A DNA stretch of 64,000 bases from Sipunculus nudus. Its lineage: Eukaryota; Annelida; Sipuncula; Golfingiida; Sipunculidae. The notes beneath the pieces were generated by a model that worked only from the letters and a program-made list of their open reading frames with translations, was not told the origin of the DNA and searched no databases. The DNA is taken from positions 22,819,033-22,883,032 of the forward strand of contig CM049309.1 in the NCBI GenBank assembly GCA_026874595.1. The letters are read 5' to 3'. The translations under genes and the position numbers were made by a program. Within the stretch, counting starts at the first letter, position 1, and each line of letters opens with the position of its first letter. Shown in pieces: positions 11,823 to 22,671 of the stretch.

Positions 11823-12392
11823 TTATATCTTGGAAGTCTGGACACTTTTCTTGGCGTGCCTCAAAATTATCAAATTGTGTCCAGCTGGTGGCGTAGTGTC
11901 TATAGCCATGACCGATGGTTCCGTACTTGGTCTAGTCGGTGTGTCATGCGAATAATCAAGCTGTATACATACGGTCTGTTCAGTAGGTGAACCATATTGC
12001 TCCGCTTGAGCGATATATGCTGTGCCAGGGAGTGGTAAATCATCAAATTCACTGTCATGAACAACATGCGTTGCTTTATATTCCCGACGTGAGGGTGCAT
12101 CCGCATTATCCAGTTTCTTGCCAGCTTTATGTTTCACATCAAACGTGTATGACTGCAGTAGAAGGGCCCATCGTGCCAGGCGTCCTGTACCTTGTTTCAC
12201 CGTTTTAAGCCATTGCAGTGCTGCGTGGTCAGTGATGACAGTAAAGCGTTGGTTTGCTAAATAGGGATGGTACGCTCTGATTCCTTCGACTATTGCCAGA
12301 CACTCCCTTTCTGTAATTGCCCACTTTCTTTCATATCGGTTCAATGCTCTACCACTGAAAGCGATCACGCGTTCATGGCCCTGATTGTGCAC
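11823..12392 (-). pseudogene. Ty3/gypsy RNase H domain and connection to integrase
   Basis: A 189-codon frame. It contains the RNase H continuation ERVIAFSGRALNRYERKW, the catalytic Glu in TERECLAIV (E30), the Asp in TDHAALQWL (D55) and the C-terminal DNADAPSRR block. It joins the preceding frame across one in-frame TAA near 12394-12396, so the first catalytic Asp lies on the other side of that stop. From about 11860 to 11823 the reading frame has slipped; the expected continuation (PDFQDIIRYLRDAVL) lies in the integrase frame. Confidence 0.85.
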
Positions 12393-12398
12393 TTGGCT

Positions 12399-12746
12399 TT
12401 AATTGAAGCCAATTGCGGTGCCACTTGCATCAGTCGTCACTGCGTAAGGTTGGTTTGGGTCCGGATAGGCCAATATCGGCGCCTGTGTCAATTCCGTTTT
12501 AATATTCTCAAATGCTTGATCGCAGTCAGGTGACCACACGAATTCTCTGCCTTTTTTCAGAAGCTCGTTCAGTGGAGCTACTATTGATGCGTAGTTCTTT
12601 ACGAAGCGACGGTAATAGTTGCTTAATCCAAGGAAGCTGCGAACATCCCGTTGATTTGATGGCGTAGGAAAATCTTGCACAGCTTTAATATTTTTTTCAT
12701 CCACCGATACACCGCTTGGAGTCAGAACATGGCCGAGGTATGTCAA
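12399..12746 (-). pseudogene. Ty3/gypsy RT thumb and start of RNase H
   Basis: A 115-codon frame beginning TYLGHVLTPSG, with the conserved FLGLSNYYRRF (residues 38-48) of the RT thumb and ending with the RNase H motif VTTDASGTAIG (catalytic D106). It is separated from the palm-domain frame by a frameshift at about 12765 and ends at a nonsense codon at 12394-12396. Confidence 0.88.
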
Positions 12747-12768
12747 TTGCTTGGCCGCAAAATTACAT

Positions 12769-13190
12769 TTATTTGGTCTTTAGGTTGGCCGCTCGCAAAC
12801 GCGCGAATACCTCTTTCAAACGATCTATATGCTGATCCATGTTCCGACTGAACACCAGTATATCGTCCACATATACTATGGTAGAGCGCCATGTGAGGCC
12901 CGAAAGAACTTTAGACAAAAGCATTTGGAATGATGCTGGTGGGTTGTCCAAGCCGAACGGCATTCTTTTAAATTGATATACACCCTCGTGCGTGATGAGA
13001 GCCGCTTTTGCTTTTGCCGCGGGATCCATGGGCAGTTGCCAAAACCCAGAGGCTAAATCGAGCGTGGTAAACAGCGTTGCTTCCGACTTGCCTAGCGCAT
13101 CAAATATATCAACTAATCGCGGGAGTGGGTGAGACATAGGCCTTGTGACACTATTGAGTTTTCTATAAAACCAAACCAAATTACAACTAT
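12769..13190 (-). pseudogene. Ty3/gypsy reverse transcriptase, N-terminally truncated
   Basis: The frame runs from 13221, but only about residue 17 onward resembles RT (YRKLNSVT...). Palm motifs are intact: LDLASGFWQ with D55, RMPFGL (87-91), and the catalytic YVDD at 117-120. The RT fingers and everything upstream are missing. The sequence to the right of about 13190 is unrelated AT-rich DNA, so this is the 5' truncation point. Confidence 0.9.
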
Positions 13191-13576
13191 TACAACTATA
13201 TAAATATGTCCGCCTTATCATTGTACATTGTATTTGTTTGTTTCAATAGAATCAGTTTGTTTCATTAATAAACAAAGTACCAGCCTCATTACCACGACGT
13301 CGAGTCGATCAGTGACTGCTTTATAAATACCTGCGTACATCAGGGTACTAGTACATTCTACAGAAACGTTAGAACTTGTGATTAAGCGTTCCCGGTCAAT
13401 AAAAAAATTGGGCCTATATAAGGCCTAACTATAAAACGGACAGGGTCACAAGAACGAAAAGCACTTTTGTCTGTGTCAAGTTTGTGACGTCATCAGAGAT
13501 CCTGAAACAATATATGATGACCAGAACTGATACCGACAAATTCAAGAATCGTTTTTCAATTCTTATATAGATAATA
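13191..13576. other. Non-coding sequence right of the retrotransposon break
   Basis: No LTR, primer-binding site or gag-like frame was seen here, which is why the retrotransposon is called truncated. Confidence 0.5.
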
Positions 13577-13588
13577 TATATATATATA

Positions 13589-13637
<49 letters not shown>
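13577..13637. repeat. (AT)n microsatellite
   Basis: About 30 AT units with two slips. Confidence 0.95.
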
Positions 13638-13640
<3 letters not shown>

Positions 13641-13824
13641 GGAATTATCAGTCTATTATAAATGAAAATAGGACAAATTTATATAATCATTAGAGAAATA
13701 CATGTATATTATAATGTTCGGAAACTCATACCATGGCCAATATATGGTATGGTATGTAGCATTGATATAAGTGCTAGATAAAGTCACTCCGTTTTTAAAG
13801 TCTCGGATTAAAATACAACTTACA

Positions 13825-13905
13825 ATGTTATAACTGCACAAATCTAGAGTTACAACTGCACATTTTCCATTTACAACTGCCCAAATACGAGTCAACTGCA
13901 CGTTA
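13825..13905. repeat. Cluster of four AACTGC(A/C)C motifs
   Basis: ATAACTGCACAAAT, ACAACTGCACATTT, ACAACTGCCCAAAT and TCAACTGCACGTTA occur 22-25 bp apart. Similar words occur near 7110-7135. A degenerate short tandem repeat is the simplest reading. Confidence 0.6.
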
Positions 13906-13928
13906 GATTATACCCTGGCGTACAGATA

Positions 13929-14180
13929 TCACCTGAACGATATGGAGAGCGGACGCACAGCTCGTTTGTTGGTCGTTTAGAGATTGTTAATGATATTAGG
14001 AATTCGTTATGAAGTCCACCTGAATTCGTTTCATTTGTAAAGTCCAATTCACGGAAATCTAATTTTGTGCCTATTCGGACGTTTTTGTAATTCCTTCGCG
14101 TTCGTTGGTTCAGTTCATCGGAAGCGTACCTAGTTTTCACTGAAGGTTATATTATCTTAATATTGATATCGTTCAGGTGA
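13929..14180. mobile_element. Possible short MITE with 15-bp terminal inverted repeats
   Basis: TCACCTGAACGATAT at 13929-13943 is the exact complement of ATATCGTTCAGGTGA at 14166-14180, giving a 252-bp unit. No transposase-like frame and no obvious target duplication. A second copy in the window was not found, so the call is tentative. Confidence 0.4.
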
Positions 14181-14447
14181 ATGCATATCATTGTTGGAAA
14201 TTAAATGAATTGTTACACTGTGGACTTTTTTTTTTTAAAGAAATGTACTTTTTTCATTTAAAAAAACTAACAGTTTTGCTAGCGTAATGAGGAGTATAAC
14301 GAGTAAAAGAGCCTATTTTTGACCATGTTTGACAGATATCCAATCTCAATACGTTACGAAACACTGGAAAACTTTAAAGAAAACATTTAAGAATAAGAAT
14401 GCAAGTTGCCTGATGAAACTAGCCTTTTACGATAAAAAAAAGTAGTA

Positions 14448-14778
14448 ACTAAAATCTGCATTCTAAGAATTGCAAGCCTCCACCAAATGGTAGGCCCCTG
14501 TCGTGGGATGCTCCCAAAACCGTGTTTGCTTTCACTCATTTGGCCCATATATATACAGGTCTAATCTGCATAAGTGACTCTACCTTTGTGGATATTCGTT
14601 GATGACGTTACTGAATCCGGAGCATGTGCCGGATCGACACCAACATCTAATCGGTTCTTAATTACTCATTTCCCGAAATAACCTGAAACTTTCATGAGAT
14701 TCCTTTCATGCTTCCGAGAGGCATGTTGTGAAAAAAACACACACACACATACAAGCGGGAATCGCGGAGGTAATAATT
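14448..14778 (+). mobile_element. RTE-type non-LTR 3'-tail element (copy 1)
   Basis: The copy starts AAATCTGCATTCT and passes through GATGCTCCCAAAACCGTG and an ATCCGG...GATCGACACC block. It has the RTE-like tail CATTTCCCGAAAT...CATGAGATTCC, then a (CA)n run, and ends at GCGGAGGTAATAA. The GGAGGTAATAA end and the Hold-for-deletion CATTTCC/GAGATTCC motifs are typical of RTE-clade 3' tails. Too short to encode protein: a 5'-truncated RTE or a SINE built on an RTE tail. Thirteen CpGs were counted by eye. Confidence 0.75.
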
Positions 14779-15793
14779 ATTGTGGATTGTGGATTGAAAT
14801 ACTCTTTTAGGTGTTCTTTAGTTTTGAGCAATATTTTCAGCAATAGAATTGGTGGAACCAAGGCAGGTCTGTGGAAGTAAACAAGGCTATATGTAAGAAG
14901 GAACCCGAGAGTTTTTTGTCTTTGGAAAAAGACACAGTTCCTGCGGCCTACACACATGTCAAATTATGTTATAAAAAGAAGAATTGGAAACTCAGGTTTT
15001 GAGTTACCTTGTTACAAACAGTTAATTGGAGAAAAAACAAACTTGGTTAAGAGTCTGTCCCGGAAGCTACATACAGGAAGGCGTTAGATATCGTCAGGGA
15101 CTTTGTTTGTTTTGCACTGGCACATACATACACACACCCATATGAGAAACAGGCTGTGCCCGTTTCCATTGTTATAAATTTCTTGGCGAAAGGAGCCCAT
15201 GCATACAATTTTGGAAACTTATATCGAACCAGTACCCAACGTATCCACTGGTGCATAAAACCACAGTTCATATTAGAAATATTCTGTTTGTTCACTCACG
15301 GGTGCGGTATTTATCCTTTAAAAACAGAGTAGGGTCGTATTTCTATAGATTGTTCTTCACTACATAACATGCTATGGAGCATGCAAAGTGAACTCATCTC
15401 CTCACATTGTTTTGTACAGGGTGGTTAAATTTAATGTGGGTGGACTCGTCCAGACCACTCAGAAAGAGGGCCTTACCCATAATAAATAAATGCATTCATA
15501 TCCTAAATTGCTTAATTAAAAAGAGCAAAGGATAGTGAAATAGCAGTTATTTTATTTCCTGTTGCATATATTAAATAAACTCAAAGATAAGCCTGCACAC
15601 TTATATGTGTCGTGGGTTATCATAAATGCATAGAGTACAAGTATAACTGTAAGATAGTAGACACAAGGTGCTCAGACATTGAATAGCCTCCGTTCACGGT
15701 CGTCTGGAACAGTGCTTCCAGCCAACCCACTACCCTAACGACCGGCGGTCTCAGTGTGTCAGACACAGCTCAAAGGTTCAAAGAAACGCCAAC
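14779..15793. other. Non-coding sequence
   Basis: No gene recognised. The composition becomes GC-richer from about 15690 toward the candidate exon at 15794. Confidence 0.4.
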
Positions 15794-15845
15794 ATGCAGA
15801 TGACGACACTGCCGCGTGCAGAGGACCCGGCCGGTCACGTGCCCT
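15794..15845 (+). CDS. Candidate short first coding exon (weak)
   Basis: ATG at 15794 opens MQMTTLPRAEDPAGHVP and ends with CCCT followed by GTGAGT, a good splice donor, again after the first base of a codon (phase 1). The surrounding 150 bp are GC-rich, as expected around a promoter-proximal exon. The junction base is T, unlike the G of the exons at 27437 and 48989. Joined to the exon at 57044 it would create TAA, while joined to 63426 it would give TGG. It may therefore use a different partner, be untranslated, or not be an exon at all. Confidence 0.3.
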
Positions 15846-15942
15846 GTGAGTAGTCTTGTAATTACCAAGAATGTTTGTTATAAAAAATAGCTTTTTAAAA
15901 TTTACTTGGAATAAGATAAAGTTTATATCGCCCTGCCTTTAT

Positions 15943-16011
15943 TATTATTTTTTTTCTTGTTCTGCTTATTTCTTCTATTATTTTTCTTATTTTTATCATT
16001 ATTATTATTAA

Positions 16012-16085
<74 letters not shown>

Positions 16086-16092
16086 TTATTGA
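15943..16092. repeat. (TTA)n microsatellite, imperfect then perfect
   Basis: About 30 perfect ATT units with T-rich imperfect flanks. The poly-Ile open frame on the minus strand is this repeat read as protein. Confidence 0.95.
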
Positions 16093-16221
16093 TCTACTCA
16101 AAAAAATGTGACGATAAATAGTTAAATTTTGTTTAAGTATCTTACTCGGTTACTTCTTTTCCGGCCGATTTTCAAAAGTCGAATTATTGATATAATCAAT
16201 AATAAAAGACTCTTTATGTTT

Positions 16222-16226
<5 letters not shown>

Positions 16227-16292
<66 letters not shown>
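16227..16292. repeat. (TA)n microsatellite
   Basis: About 32 TA units. Confidence 0.95.
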
Positions 16293-16296
<4 letters not shown>

Positions 16297-16666
16297 CGTG
16301 TGTGTGGATTATTTTTAAGCCTCAGTCGTTAATAAAATGCATGCTAATAAAGGATTGATATAAATAATCGTTTACATTATGTGCCATTAATAAACAAGCT
16401 TTAATTTCTGCTCCTTCAATTTTCCCCTAGGTCCTCGTCAGATTATCTAAATGTTGCCCGCATAATACATGATTCATATATATAATGGATCTGACATTTA
16501 CTCAGTATGGTTGGCTGTATGGTATAATTGCGTGACTGGAACCTATTCGAAGCGAGTGAAAATATTGTAAAGCCAATCACAGGACCCTTGCTATTTACGT
16601 GTTATATTCATGGTTTTCTACAGCAAGTATACTAATGCTTTATTCTATGAACGGAATCACTTAATA

Positions 16667-16870
16667 CAGGAGCGTTTTCAGGATTTAGGAAAAGGTGTAG
16701 GGGGGGGGGGGTTCAACCCAGAAGAACTAATGAAAATCCTAATAAAAGGGTTCTCAGGTCCCCAAGGGAGGGAAAGGGGGGGGGGGGGGGGGGTGCCTAG
16801 GCCGCAAGATTTGGTCTGAAACCCTTAAAAAATGGCGATTGGAAAAGGTAACGGTCCAGATCCCCTTCTG
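16667..16870 (+). mobile_element. G-tract MITE family copy (hAT-like)
   Basis: Begins CAGGAGCGTTTTCAGGATTT and ends near GATCCCCTTCTG, roughly inverted complements. Two G-tracts (10 and about 18 G) and the order TTGGTCTGAAACCCTTAAAAA match the copy at 8575. The termini suggest a hAT-derived MITE; a clear 8-bp target duplication is not visible. Confidence 0.55.
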
Positions 16871-16917
16871 CAATACAGAAAAATAGATACTACAAATTTA
16901 CGCTAAATTGTCTGGTG

Positions 16918-17203
16918 TTTCAGATGTTTGATTCACTAACTCCTGAGTATATTTGGAGTCTTTTTCACGTTGAGCCTGAAAGTCTTCGGCATTTTAAAGA
17001 TCGAATTCTCAGGAAGACTGACCCTACCATTTACTTGTATAGAGACGATGCGATGGGTCTGTCACACTTACTCACTAAGATTCAGCTAATATGTGGAATA
17101 ACCTGTCAGACTCTCTGAAGGGCTCAGTAGGAATTCACACTTTCAAACGTACACTAAAGCAAGTCCGGACTCAGTTTTTCACTTTCACCATGGAATCTTA
17201 CAT
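16918..17203 (+). pseudogene. Decayed non-LTR retrotransposon ORF2 C-terminus
   Basis: A 67-codon frame (PEYIWSLFHVEP...LRHFKDRILRK) is followed, after a frame slip at about 17095, by NMWNNLSDSLKGSVGIHTFK and RTLKQ, then a stop. The pattern YI..LF, then LWN.LP..I....S...FK..LK, is the characteristic tail of CR1/jockey-like LINE reverse transcriptase ORFs. No RT palm motif is present upstream, so this is a 5'-truncated, frameshifted fragment. Recognition rests on the tail signature only. Confidence 0.5.
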
Positions 17204-18197
17204 GGTTTAAGACATAACGTGCTTTTTGGATAATGCATGTATGAGTTATTTTGAATTTCTTTATTCTTAATTTTTTTATCAATGATTAAATATGCATAAT
17301 TTTATTACTTCAAACAGACGGTGGATCATTATATTAAATGTGAATTCTCAAGAGCAGTGCAAAATATGGTTACATATACGCTGTTACAGGTGTGACACGG
17401 GCGTAACTGGTGTTGTAGCGCCCGTGTCTGGCCGCGTATTGCATTCTCTGTGTAATCCGTACTGGTTAAACTCTCGTTGTCATTGTAGCTTGGAGCTTTC
17501 TCGCCTGGCCGAGCTCACGTGTGAACCCTAATATGTAAGGACACAGCGATATTTTTCTAGATAATTCCTGTAACGCGTGTTTACTGTGTGTTGTGTTGGA
17601 TTCTTTAGACTGTCCGAGAAGTGGAAAATTCTCTGCTTGGGGGAGAAGTTATAAATAGGGGGCTGTGTTTTATACCGAGAGATAGGTTAAGGGGTATTCC
17701 AGCGGACGCAGACGTGTGGGACCTATCCGATTATCCAATAATTTCAGGGATTCTACTATTACTAACTCTATACAATTTAATGCTGCCTGCCTCAAGTTTA
17801 CTTTCTGGATTGTTACAAGAGCTTTACATTGGACTGTTATTCTCCGAGAGTATACATTTAAAGAACTTGTCGCTGTGGCGGTGATGGTATCCAGGTACTG
17901 TGCACTTTGTTTATTAGGCTGTGTGATTATATTGATTTGATGTTATACTGTTATTGTACTGTGTAATTGTATTGATTTAGTGTACTGTAATGTTAGGGTT
18001 GTTTTAAGAACAAATTATAGTTATTTGTTAACAAAAAACTGCCTTTTTTATTCATTTCCCTAGACATTTCACGCTGCCTAGTGTTACAGAATCTCATTTT
18101 TTATTTATCTCCATTACAAAATTTGTGTTCACACGCATACGTGATCTGTTTATTTTAGGTTCCGTAACAACGCTCACAAAAACTATACACACACACT

Positions 18198-18205
<8 letters not shown>
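17204..18205. other. Non-coding sequence, small hairpin only
   Basis: A 9-bp inverted repeat (ACACGGGCG at 17395-17403, CGCCCGTGT at 17419-17427) lies in a GC-richer patch. Open frames at 17292-17940 show no known domain. Confidence 0.4.

Positions 18206-18246
<41 letters not shown>
18206..18246. repeat. (AT)n microsatellite
   Basis: About 20 AT units preceded by a short (CA)n run. Confidence 0.95.
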
Positions 18247-18248
<2 letters not shown>

Positions 18249-18980
18249 AAATTATCTGGTTAAGTTGGATAATTAATAAATTAACGCAGCCCGTCCCTAC
18301 AGTAAATAATCTCTCATGATGCAGGAGTTGTGAGCGGTTGCTGTATTTTAACAACTCTACAGATAACCCTGCATGTATTTTGATTGATGAATTGATTAAG
18401 GAGGAAATCAGACCAATTCAGTGAGCCAGGCCACTGAAACAGGGGGCGGTCGACGTGGTCTGTGGTAACTATAATGTGTGGGTACGCCGGAGAACACAAT
18501 AGTATGCTTGTACCGGGACAATACGTTATGTCCGGGGCTAAAATCAGAATGTGCCATGTCAAGTTGGTATTGATATAAAAATCTGCAGGCTAATCCCACA
18601 CGTTATAACTGCTCATAGTGTAGGAGGAGTGCCCACCTATGGAACAATACACCTGCACCAAAATATATAAATTTGGCATCATTCATCAATTTGTTCCTTT
18701 GGTCCTACCATTATTGAAACCAGCTGATGCCAAGCTGAAATATGCGTAAATTTTTGTACAGAACGGCCTAAAGCTGCCAATGTTGAACTGAATATTTTCC
18801 CCTTTTTTAGGACCTTGTTACATGTAAATTCAATTCGTGGATATGAAATTAGAGCGATGTATATACTTATGATATATCAAACTGAGGCATATGAAGCCCC
18901 CTTTGTATCTCATCATACAAAATATATTTATATGATGTTAAATAAGTGCTATCTTTATAACTTTACCACCACCACCACCC

Positions 18981-19014
18981 TCCCCCCCCCCCCAAAAAAA
19001 AAAAAAAAAAAAAA
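18981..19014. repeat. C-tract followed by A-tract
   Basis: About 13 C then about 20 A, lying just left of the inverted-repeat element at 19018. Confidence 0.9.
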
Positions 19015-19017
19015 CTC

Positions 19018-19290
19018 GGAACGGAACGGAACATGGAACGCGGAGCAGGGGCCTAATTTACGTAAGTGAATGTAACAAAGATATAAAAAGTGTCTTAACT
19101 TTAAATGGGTGAATGTTTCATGACATAATTTATAGTAATAAACGTATTTCACAAATGCGATTTGTTAAATTTTTATTTAAGCCCCTGTTCCGCGTTCCAT
19201 GCTTTAGGCCAGCCATGGAAGGACCCCCCCCCCCCCCCCCCACCCCCCAGGAGGTGTGAGTTGAGTGAGGCCATGTCGCTCAACAGATCA
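19018..19290 (+). mobile_element. Mutator-like inverted-repeat MITE, left arm truncated
   Basis: The central part, GGTGAATGTTTCATGACATA followed by AATTTATAGTAATAAACG, is the reverse complement of the centre of the element at 46899. The arms GGAACGCGGAGCAGGGGC (left) and GCCCCTGTTCCGCGTTCC (right) pair. The right arm continues through CCCAGGAGGTGTGAGTTGAG, but the outer left arm is missing, replaced by homopolymer tracts, so no target duplication can be read. Confidence 0.65.
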
Positions 19291-22200
19291 GCATTAAATG
19301 ATCGTATATGCGGAACGGAAGAATTCTGTTATAGAAAACTTAAAAGATATTTCGAAAAATTACAATGATGCTCTTAAGAGTTCAGGACATTCCAAAAGTT
19401 ATGATCCGATTGACATTCATTTTTGCATGGTGTAACAGATGTGGATAAAGGCGTGGATGAGAAATGACAATTATGACTCAATCCAACCAGCTTTTTGCCT
19501 GGCACAGATTATTATTTTAACCAGTGTTTCCTCCCAAACTGTGATAAAAATGAAACAAAACTCCGGGTTAAGCCACAGACCTAATGCCAATGATGAATCT
19601 ATCCAAGATCAAAGTTTATTTTAGCTGATCGGCTTGTCATGATTTTGTACTAAATATGATGATGCAATATTATTCTGAAAGCAGGGTTGTAAAATTCTTT
19701 ATAACATTTCATGACGGGATTACTTGTTTAAATGCGGCCCATTATTTCTTATATAAAAAGCAAGGCAAAGTATTTATTAGACACCCCTGGATGTTTAACC
19801 AGAATATTCTTGGTCTGGTAGATATGATTTGTGCCCTGCCAATAATTTTTACCAGTATTATTCATACACTAGTAAATGATACCGCACTTCTGTATTCATG
19901 TGACTCACTCCTGCGACCAAGGAGGTTATGTTTTCAGCTCTGTATGCTTATAGCTTGCTGGAGTCTTGGAATCGGCAGGCATATGGTTCAATTAACTCAA
20001 TTTCGTATACGTTTGTATCTTTCTATTGTCTGTTTGCTTGTCAGATTACACTTTTGATGTTAATCAAGTGTAAATATCAGTTAACCCTCGAAGCAGATTA
20101 TTTTCAAGCAAGATCATCTGGAATGTATATATAATCACCAAAAGTTCGCACTGGGTTCTGTTCCTCTACTTAGTATATTCATCATCTCGACCATGCATAA
20201 AACAGACTGACCCGATTTAACGAAACTTTGTGGCTCGACATCTGGTCGTACTGTGGATAAGAAAATTTCGTTGGTCTAAAAGATCGTGGTTTTGACATGA
20301 AGTACTTATTCGTGGGGTTAAAACGTTCGTGGATTAATCGTAGTTTTTTATTCTGTTTACTGACTTTATTGATGAGCTTACTCTGATGAAAGTTTAAACA
20401 AGACAAGTAGCAGAACAGAACAAGCAGGACATGTCCACGGATATACCAGTGAAGTGCAGAAATATTTTGATTGATGCACATGAAATTCCGCCATGCACTG
20501 TTGAAATCGTTTACGTTTAGCTAAACCCAAGGTTGAACATTTTTCTTAGAAGATTTTTCTTCAATAAATTTTTAATTTTTTAAGCTTTATCAATATGTTA
20601 TTGCTACACTAGTCGGTAATGCAGATCGACGGCGTGCTGGCTTTTTAAAACTTTATATTAAACTAAATGATCGTCGGATTTTTATTTCATGGAAAAGGGT
20701 AACCAACGAATTCAACGATATTAAACCCCCCACAAACAGTTCAGAATCCACAGCTAGTATATATCATGATATATTATTTAAACATGTCCATCCCCATTCT
20801 ACACCAATACACCCTGTGGAGCAAGTTAGACATCTCGGACCTGTGTTAGTGGTATAGACTGTGGACTTATTGCATAATTTACCCAATAAACCTTAAATTT
20901 CTTTATGTTATTCCCACAACATTCTTATTTGTACGTCATTACACTTATATAGGACCATTCCCCCTTTTACCGGCGTCTCTGTTCTAAATTGGTCATGCAA
21001 TTTGCCCGATCGGCTTTAAATAAATGCGTGACATGCTGGATTGACTGTTATATTTTAAATATTGACATGATTAATACAAAAACTTGTAGAAGTATGCTGT
21101 GAAAGGCAGAACGTCAAATGTTTACATCAATGTTTCATAAGTCACGTAAAATCGTGCTTCGGAAAGCTAGTCGACCGATTTTTTGTTATATTTTCAAAAT
21201 ATTTGCACATAATTACAGGAAAAAGAAAACATTGTAGCTGAGGACGGAAAGCTGCTTTGAATGGACAGTTGATTAGTTCTTCCTTGTACGCGCTTTAGCA
21301 ACGGTATTATTTACATCCAATCAAATTTTTGAACAGAAAAAAGTGCGCTGTACACAATGAACTCCACTACCGATGTGGTTGATGTGCCAGCTTGTGACGT
21401 CACAACATACGGCACCAGGGGTGAAGCCTCCTTTGTATTATGTAGGAATGTCGACGAGAGATGGTAAGGAGAGGTGGGGATGTTATTGGTCTCGATTGTG
21501 ACCGAATAATTTCGTTTCTTTTTCCCGTTTCCTGTTATCAAATATTCGTTCAGACTCTATATCATGTTGCTCATAACGAAGATATATAATAATGTGCTCT
21601 GGGTCCCTTTTTGAAAGTACAGAAACTTCATTTTATTGTGAAAAGGCCTAAAATGGCTCAAATCCAAAGCACACCACACGCAATTATACATAATTATATG
21701 TTACTGTTTTTATCCATAATTATATGTTATTGTTTATATAATTATATATTACACAACCTGTGTAACATCCTTGTTATGATGTGTAACCTTATTGTTATGA
21801 TGTTTATATGTATACATATACATATGTATATATATACATGTATATTGATAAATATTAATCATGTGAATGTATTTGTGTGCATATGTATGTATTAACTGAT
21901 GAAATATGTATGACACGTAAATCGTACTTTGTCAGGAAGTGAAATGTCACATGTTTCATTAGGGTGTTGAGTGAAAAAAATCGTCTGAACCCCTAAAAAA
22001 AGGTTGCGTCAGGGTAAAAAGAGGGGGGGGAGGGGTTCCGGACCCCCTGGACCTCCCTCGATCTGGATCCTCTTCTGAAAGGGATCAATATTTCAAGTTT
22101 GGACTAAAGCCGACCGTAAATTAAGGACATAGTGCAGGATTTCTGACTGGTCTGTCCCAGTTCAAGGTCAGGACAGCCACGGTCAGCATCAGAGATTCTG

Positions 22201-22300
22201 CCTGCTACAGGGCAGCTCTTACAATAATAATTCTTGATTGTAGACTATGATGCAAAATAAAAATAACCACATGATGTAATATCCGGCCATGGCATAGCAG
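19291..22300. other. Mostly unique non-coding sequence
   Basis: A 133-codon hydrophobic open frame at 19656-20057 matches no family I know and is probably chance. Small local duplications occur at 21670-21800 (CATAATTATATGTTA twice, GTTATGATGTGTAACC-like words twice). At 21970-22085 lies a fragment of the G-tract MITE family (CGTCTGAACCCCTAAAAA, then a G-run, then TTCCGGACCCCC). Confidence 0.4.
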
Positions 22301-22332
22301 GATTGAATGTTCGTAGGGGCGTCTTCCACAAA

Positions 22333-22462
22333 TCGTGGAGACATCGAAAGAGTTTCTTAATTGGACGTCGTAATGGAATCGTGTCATATCGTGAAGGCTT
22401 CGTGTCACTGTCGTAGCATGTCGTACTGGCATCGTACTCCTCTCGTTCGGCATCGTCCTCGT
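22333..22462. repeat. TCGT words phased at about 10.6 bp
   Basis: TCGT starts at 22368, 22379, 22389, 22400, 22411, 22421, 22432, 22443 and 22453, with steps of 11, 10, 11, 11, 10, 11, 11 and 10. Outlying copies are at 22333 and 22459. The intervening 6-7 bases vary. This is either a very degenerate 10-11 bp minisatellite or a helically phased motif array. On the minus strand it reads as a low-complexity Asp/Tyr-rich frame without known homology. Confidence 0.75.
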
Positions 22463-22504
22463 AATGGATTTTTTTTTTTAACTCGAAAGGCCGATTGGCC
22501 ACAG

Positions 22505-22532
22505 ATCGCCACGATATTATTATCGTGGCGAT
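22505..22532. other. Perfect 12-bp hairpin
   Basis: ATCGCCACGATA, loop TTAT, TATCGTGGCGAT. It directly follows the phased TCGT array, and its arms end in the same TCGT/ACGA words, suggesting that both belong to one structured element. Confidence 0.85.
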
Positions 22533-22671
22533 TCGGCGTCAAATTCGTGAAAGTTGGAATGGGGCTTAGAGACTTTTCAGTTTCTTTTTTGAATGAAAGT
22601 AGCAATTATCAGTGTGACATATTTCAAGGAACAACTCGTAATCGCTATAACTGGGATGTTCAGACTTAAAG

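Larger units (their letters stand above)
9687..13190 (-). mobile_element. 5'-truncated Ty3/gypsy chromodomain retrotransposon
   Basis: Read on the minus strand the order is partial reverse transcriptase, RNase H, integrase, chromodomain, polypurine tract, 3' LTR. RT-RH-IN order defines Ty3/gypsy (Metaviridae-type) elements, and the C-terminal chromodomain places it with chromovirus-like lineages. Similarity starts inside the RT fingers at about 13175-13190; gag, protease, primer-binding site and the 5' LTR are absent, and no second LTR was seen to the right. At least two frameshifts and one in-frame stop break the pol frame, so it cannot move by itself. It is CpG-rich, unlike transposons right of 27.7 kb. 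Confidence 0.93.

Noticed and set aside
10936-13190. Overlapping plus-strand frames at 11222-12533
   Set aside because: Shadows of the integrase and RT/RNase H frames on the other strand.
13191-13576. Search for a 5' LTR of the Ty3/gypsy element
   Set aside because: No match to the LTR at 9687-10165 was seen; the element is truncated in RT.
15895-16332. Frames with poly-Ile or Ile-Tyr runs
   Set aside because: Translations of (ATT)n and (TA)n microsatellites.
19656-20057. 133-codon hydrophobic frame that could suggest a membrane protein
   Set aside because: No recognisable family motif, no splice context, and AT-rich DNA yields hydrophobic frames by chance.
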